Shown here in pieces: positions 61,456 through 64,000 of a DNA stretch of 64,000 nucleotides (positions within the stretch are counted from its first letter, which is position 1; the number at the start of each line of letters is the position of its first letter). This DNA comes from Panopea generosa (Eukaryota > Mollusca > Bivalvia > Adapedonta > Hiatellidae). The stretch is taken from positions 13,575,287 through 13,639,286 of the forward strand of contig CM055895.1 of assembly GCA_029582155.1 (NCBI GenBank). Reading direction: 5' to 3'. The notes beneath the pieces are model-generated. The model was not told the origin of the DNA. It saw only the letters and a list, made by a program, of their open reading frames with translations, and did not search any database. Both the position numbers and the translations under genes were made by a program.

Positions 61456-61631
61456 ATGTTGCGTGGAATTATGCAAATACTCATTGTGAGTGTGTTTATA
61501 ATCTGTGGATTTTCTGTTCATAAAACGACGTGTAACAATATAACAATCAGCACCTCGTCCACGACAGGAAGTGGTCAGCCCACGAGTCATAAAGAACACA
61601 CGAAAAACAGAATACAAAGTGGGGACAACAG
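61456..61631 (+). CDS. putative first exon of a secreted or membrane protein
   Basis: The ATG at 61456 (GGGAAATG context) opens 58 codons. They start M-L-R-G-I-M-Q and continue into a hydrophobic stretch, I-L-I-V-S-V-F-I-I-C-G-F-S, typical of a signal peptide, with likely cleavage after G-F-S. A threonine/serine-rich segment with N-N-I-T and T-S-S-T-T-G-S-G follows. The frame meets a consensus donor, GACAACAG|GTAAGACC (GT at 61632-61633), in phase 2, and would stop at once if unspliced. No following exon was recognised within the window, and no family can be named. The combination of signal peptide and exact donor makes chance less likely, but it is not proven. Confidence 0.4.
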
Positions 61632-63018
61632 GTAAGACCGTTTTTTAAAGCCGATCCCTGTATTCAATGCCGATTTTTAAACTCATCATCCGATATATAA
61701 TTAGCACGGAAAAGCTCGCCCTTCCCTTAAAAGTTCAATATAGTTAAGATATAATTTCAGCATGTGGCAACACACTGCGGACATTTGGTGTAATATTTTT
61801 ACGAGAGTTAAGGCCCCTTGTCTTGACTGAAGATATTTCGTGTAGAAATGTTCAATGATAAGAGTTTCGTGTCTTGGCAACTGTACGTACAATTTTCAGA
61901 CCACTGCCCTTACACCTGCGGATAACTGCCACGGATTTCCTCTCTTTGTGAGGTGAGTTCTGCCTATGAATTCGAAGATTTCCGTTACGTTTGAGCCAAA
62001 TCAGATTAATGTCACCTTTTCTTAAAATAGATAAATGCTTTCCGCTTGATAATTCGAGTTTCTTTGGAGGTAATTTGATGTAATTGTGTCAGCAGTTTTG
62101 TAGCATGAAACAGCGGTTTTGAACTGAAGCTAAACTGAAAAATGACACTGTAACTAACAGCAGAAATCAATATATTGAAGAAACTACAAATTTTCGTTTT
62201 AATGACTGGGGAGATATCGTCTGGGCATGCGCATAAGCACAGATGTAGACTGTACCTCTATCATTTAATCCACAAAAATGGAATCAAGAGTGGTATTCAC
62301 CAACCAATCTTAATTCTACTTTTAGGCTTGAATTCAAGAATGAGTTTTGAAAAACACACTTAAAGCCCATTTTTAGGCCAAAATTTGCAAGCATGTAGGG
62401 ATGTCTGATATATAGACAAATAACTTCTCACAATTATTCTATCTGTCATTGTAAACTAAATATTTAAGGTTGAAATTTGAATTTTCAAGTTCAAGTCTAA
62501 AAATGTTCTCATAAAACGTGAATACGATCCCACGACTTCGCAGTGAATCACTGGAGAAATATCTCTTCTTATATGAAACGCGTTTGGTATTAATAAGATA
62601 TTCCTGTAGACGAGGTTGTTATCCATCCATACAGTCATGTTCCACAATTTACTTTTTCTTTACACAGAAGTATCATTTTGTCAAGAAAATAAAATAATCC
62701 CATAAAGAGTCAAGAGTGTCCCGAACAGGTTTAAACTGTTACATTTCAATCAACCGAAACCAAATTTAATTTTTAGCATATATCTTAAGTTTATTCAAAT
62801 GAAAAGACTAGGTTTTATTGTGACCAGCCAAAGGGGCTGCTTTTATATGGGAATGCTATAGAAAAAAATAACTATTGTATTGAAAAATAAAATCCGAGAC
62901 ATTGTCATATCATTACAGCAAATCGTCCGAAAAAGTATCAGCACACATGTGATAAAACCAATGTTATACCCAAGATTTAACACAATATGTCTGTTAGGCT
63001 ATTCTGATTAACGCGTCT
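61632..63018. other. no gene seen; possible intron
   Basis: AT-rich sequence that may be the first intron of the gene starting at 61456. Open frames are short and unframed by splice sites. Confidence 0.4.
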
Positions 63019-63224
63019 GTTTTGATCCACCGCTGTGCGGGCAGGTTGTTTTGATCCACCGCTGTGCGGGCAGGTTGTTTTGATCCACCGCTGTGCGGGC
63101 AGGTTGTTTTGATCTACCGCTGTGCGGGCAGGTTGTTTTGATCCACCGCTGTGCGGGCAGGTTGTTTTGATCTACCGCTGTGCGGGCAGGTTGTTTTGAT
63201 CCACCGCTGTGCGGGCAGGTTGTT
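63019..63224. repeat. 29-bp GC-rich tandem repeat, 7 copies
   Basis: Units TTTTGATCCACCGCTGTGCG plus GGCAGGTTG are identical except for a C/T change (GATCCACC/GATCTACC) in copies 4 and 6. The near identity implies recent expansion. There are no spacers, so it is not a CRISPR array. Confidence 0.97.
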
Positions 63225-64000
63225 TCAGAGCTGAGCTGTCAAACCTTGATTTTGCATAACCTTTTTTTTCTTTCGTAATTTTGCTATTTTCTAGAAGTTA
63301 ATTAAAAATTAGCATTATTTTCACAATGTAGATACCGTTAGAGGTTGTAAGTAAATATTTTATTACAGTGGCATGTGCATAATATACGGCAGGACAAAAA
63401 CATGATAAAGACGATATTTGTTTGTTTAGTTGTAAAATCGAATTATATTTCATCAAGTGATCACCAAAAGTCATATTCTCAAGAGTGGCTTGTTGTTAAT
63501 CAATTGCACTGTTTCGTGTAAAAAAGAGATAATCAGGTTAGTGAAAACCCTACCTATTTATATTGTGTCACTGATTTGATCTAGTCGCTGATATGGTGAC
63601 ACGGATTAATATCTATGCTGTTTCTGATTTGATTCTTCATGAACCAATTTACTTTATAAGATTTTTTTTCTTTACTACTTGTTTCGAAATTCATATCAAA
63701 CTATATGGAGTGTAACAGTTTCTTGGTTTTGGTCAACAGCCACATTTAAATTATGCCGCTGACATGTAAGGCATATCCTCACATGCTTAGTATTGGTTCT
63801 GAAAACATGACAACTCGGCAAATAACAATATTTGGGTATGGGGAATTAACATAGAGACTTGAAATTGCAATTAGATAAAGTTAGGGTATCCCTCTTGTCA
63901 GATTTATAAACGGTTATGTCAGACTATATAAAACAAACAAGTTATTTCTAAACAATAAATTGACTGAGGAGAGTGGTGGGTTGGGTACATTCTGGTGAGA
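63225..64000. other. no gene seen
   Basis: AT-rich sequence. A faint match to the SINE body (GCTTAGTATTGGTTCTG near 63785) may be an old SINE remnant. Confidence 0.4.

Noticed and set aside
63019..63224. CRISPR array
   Set aside because: The 29-bp units are directly contiguous with no spacers, in a eukaryotic context.

Overview
The window looks like nuclear DNA of a marine invertebrate, most likely a bivalve mollusc. It is AT-rich and gene-poor, with spliced-gene signals (polypyrimidine-CAG acceptors, CAG|GTAAGA donors, AATAAA). It is packed with tRNA-derived SINEs, decayed non-LTR retrotransposons, foldback DNA elements and long minisatellites. The taxonomic call is an inference from repeat style, not a search result.

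The one convincing, intact protein-coding unit is a tryptophanase-type beta-eliminating lyase on the minus strand (19069-20430). Its whole catalytic domain lies in one exon that begins at a good 3' splice site and is followed by a poly(A) signal. Tryptophanase is chiefly a bacterial enzyme, so this is a candidate for ancient horizontal transfer. Two short open exons with perfect donor sites (5914-6179 minus; 61456-61631 plus, with a signal peptide) may belong to genes that I cannot identify.

Layout. 1-5 kb: remnants of two or three LINEs. 8-10 kb: AT-rich minisatellites and a TGAA microsatellite. 11.4-15.3 kb: a Polinton-type DNA polymerase B relic, then a structure of two ~300-bp direct repeats enclosing a large inverted repeat built of a 21-bp minisatellite. 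19-20.4 kb: the tryptophanase gene. 21-22.8 kb: a ~470-bp block present twice. 30.7-34.2 kb: a broken ~3.5-kb single-exon copy of an invertebrate multicopy gene family. 35-42.5 kb: a large imperfect palindrome. Its left arm carries two later insertions, and the right arm preserves the empty site of each. 45-48.2 kb: a DNA transposon with ~515-bp terminal inverted repeats and a YqaJ-nuclease-like relic, inserted in the edge of a 42/38-bp satellite. 51.6-53 kb: an L1/Tx1-type LINE relic. 53-60.7 kb: two long minisatellites (34-bp and 38-bp units), the second with higher-order duplications. 63 kb: a young GC-rich 29-bp tandem repeat.

Apart from the lyase there is no evident functional gene set. 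The window's interest lies in the transferred-looking enzyme, and in mobile elements nested so clearly that insertion order and target-site duplications can be read from the sequence alone.
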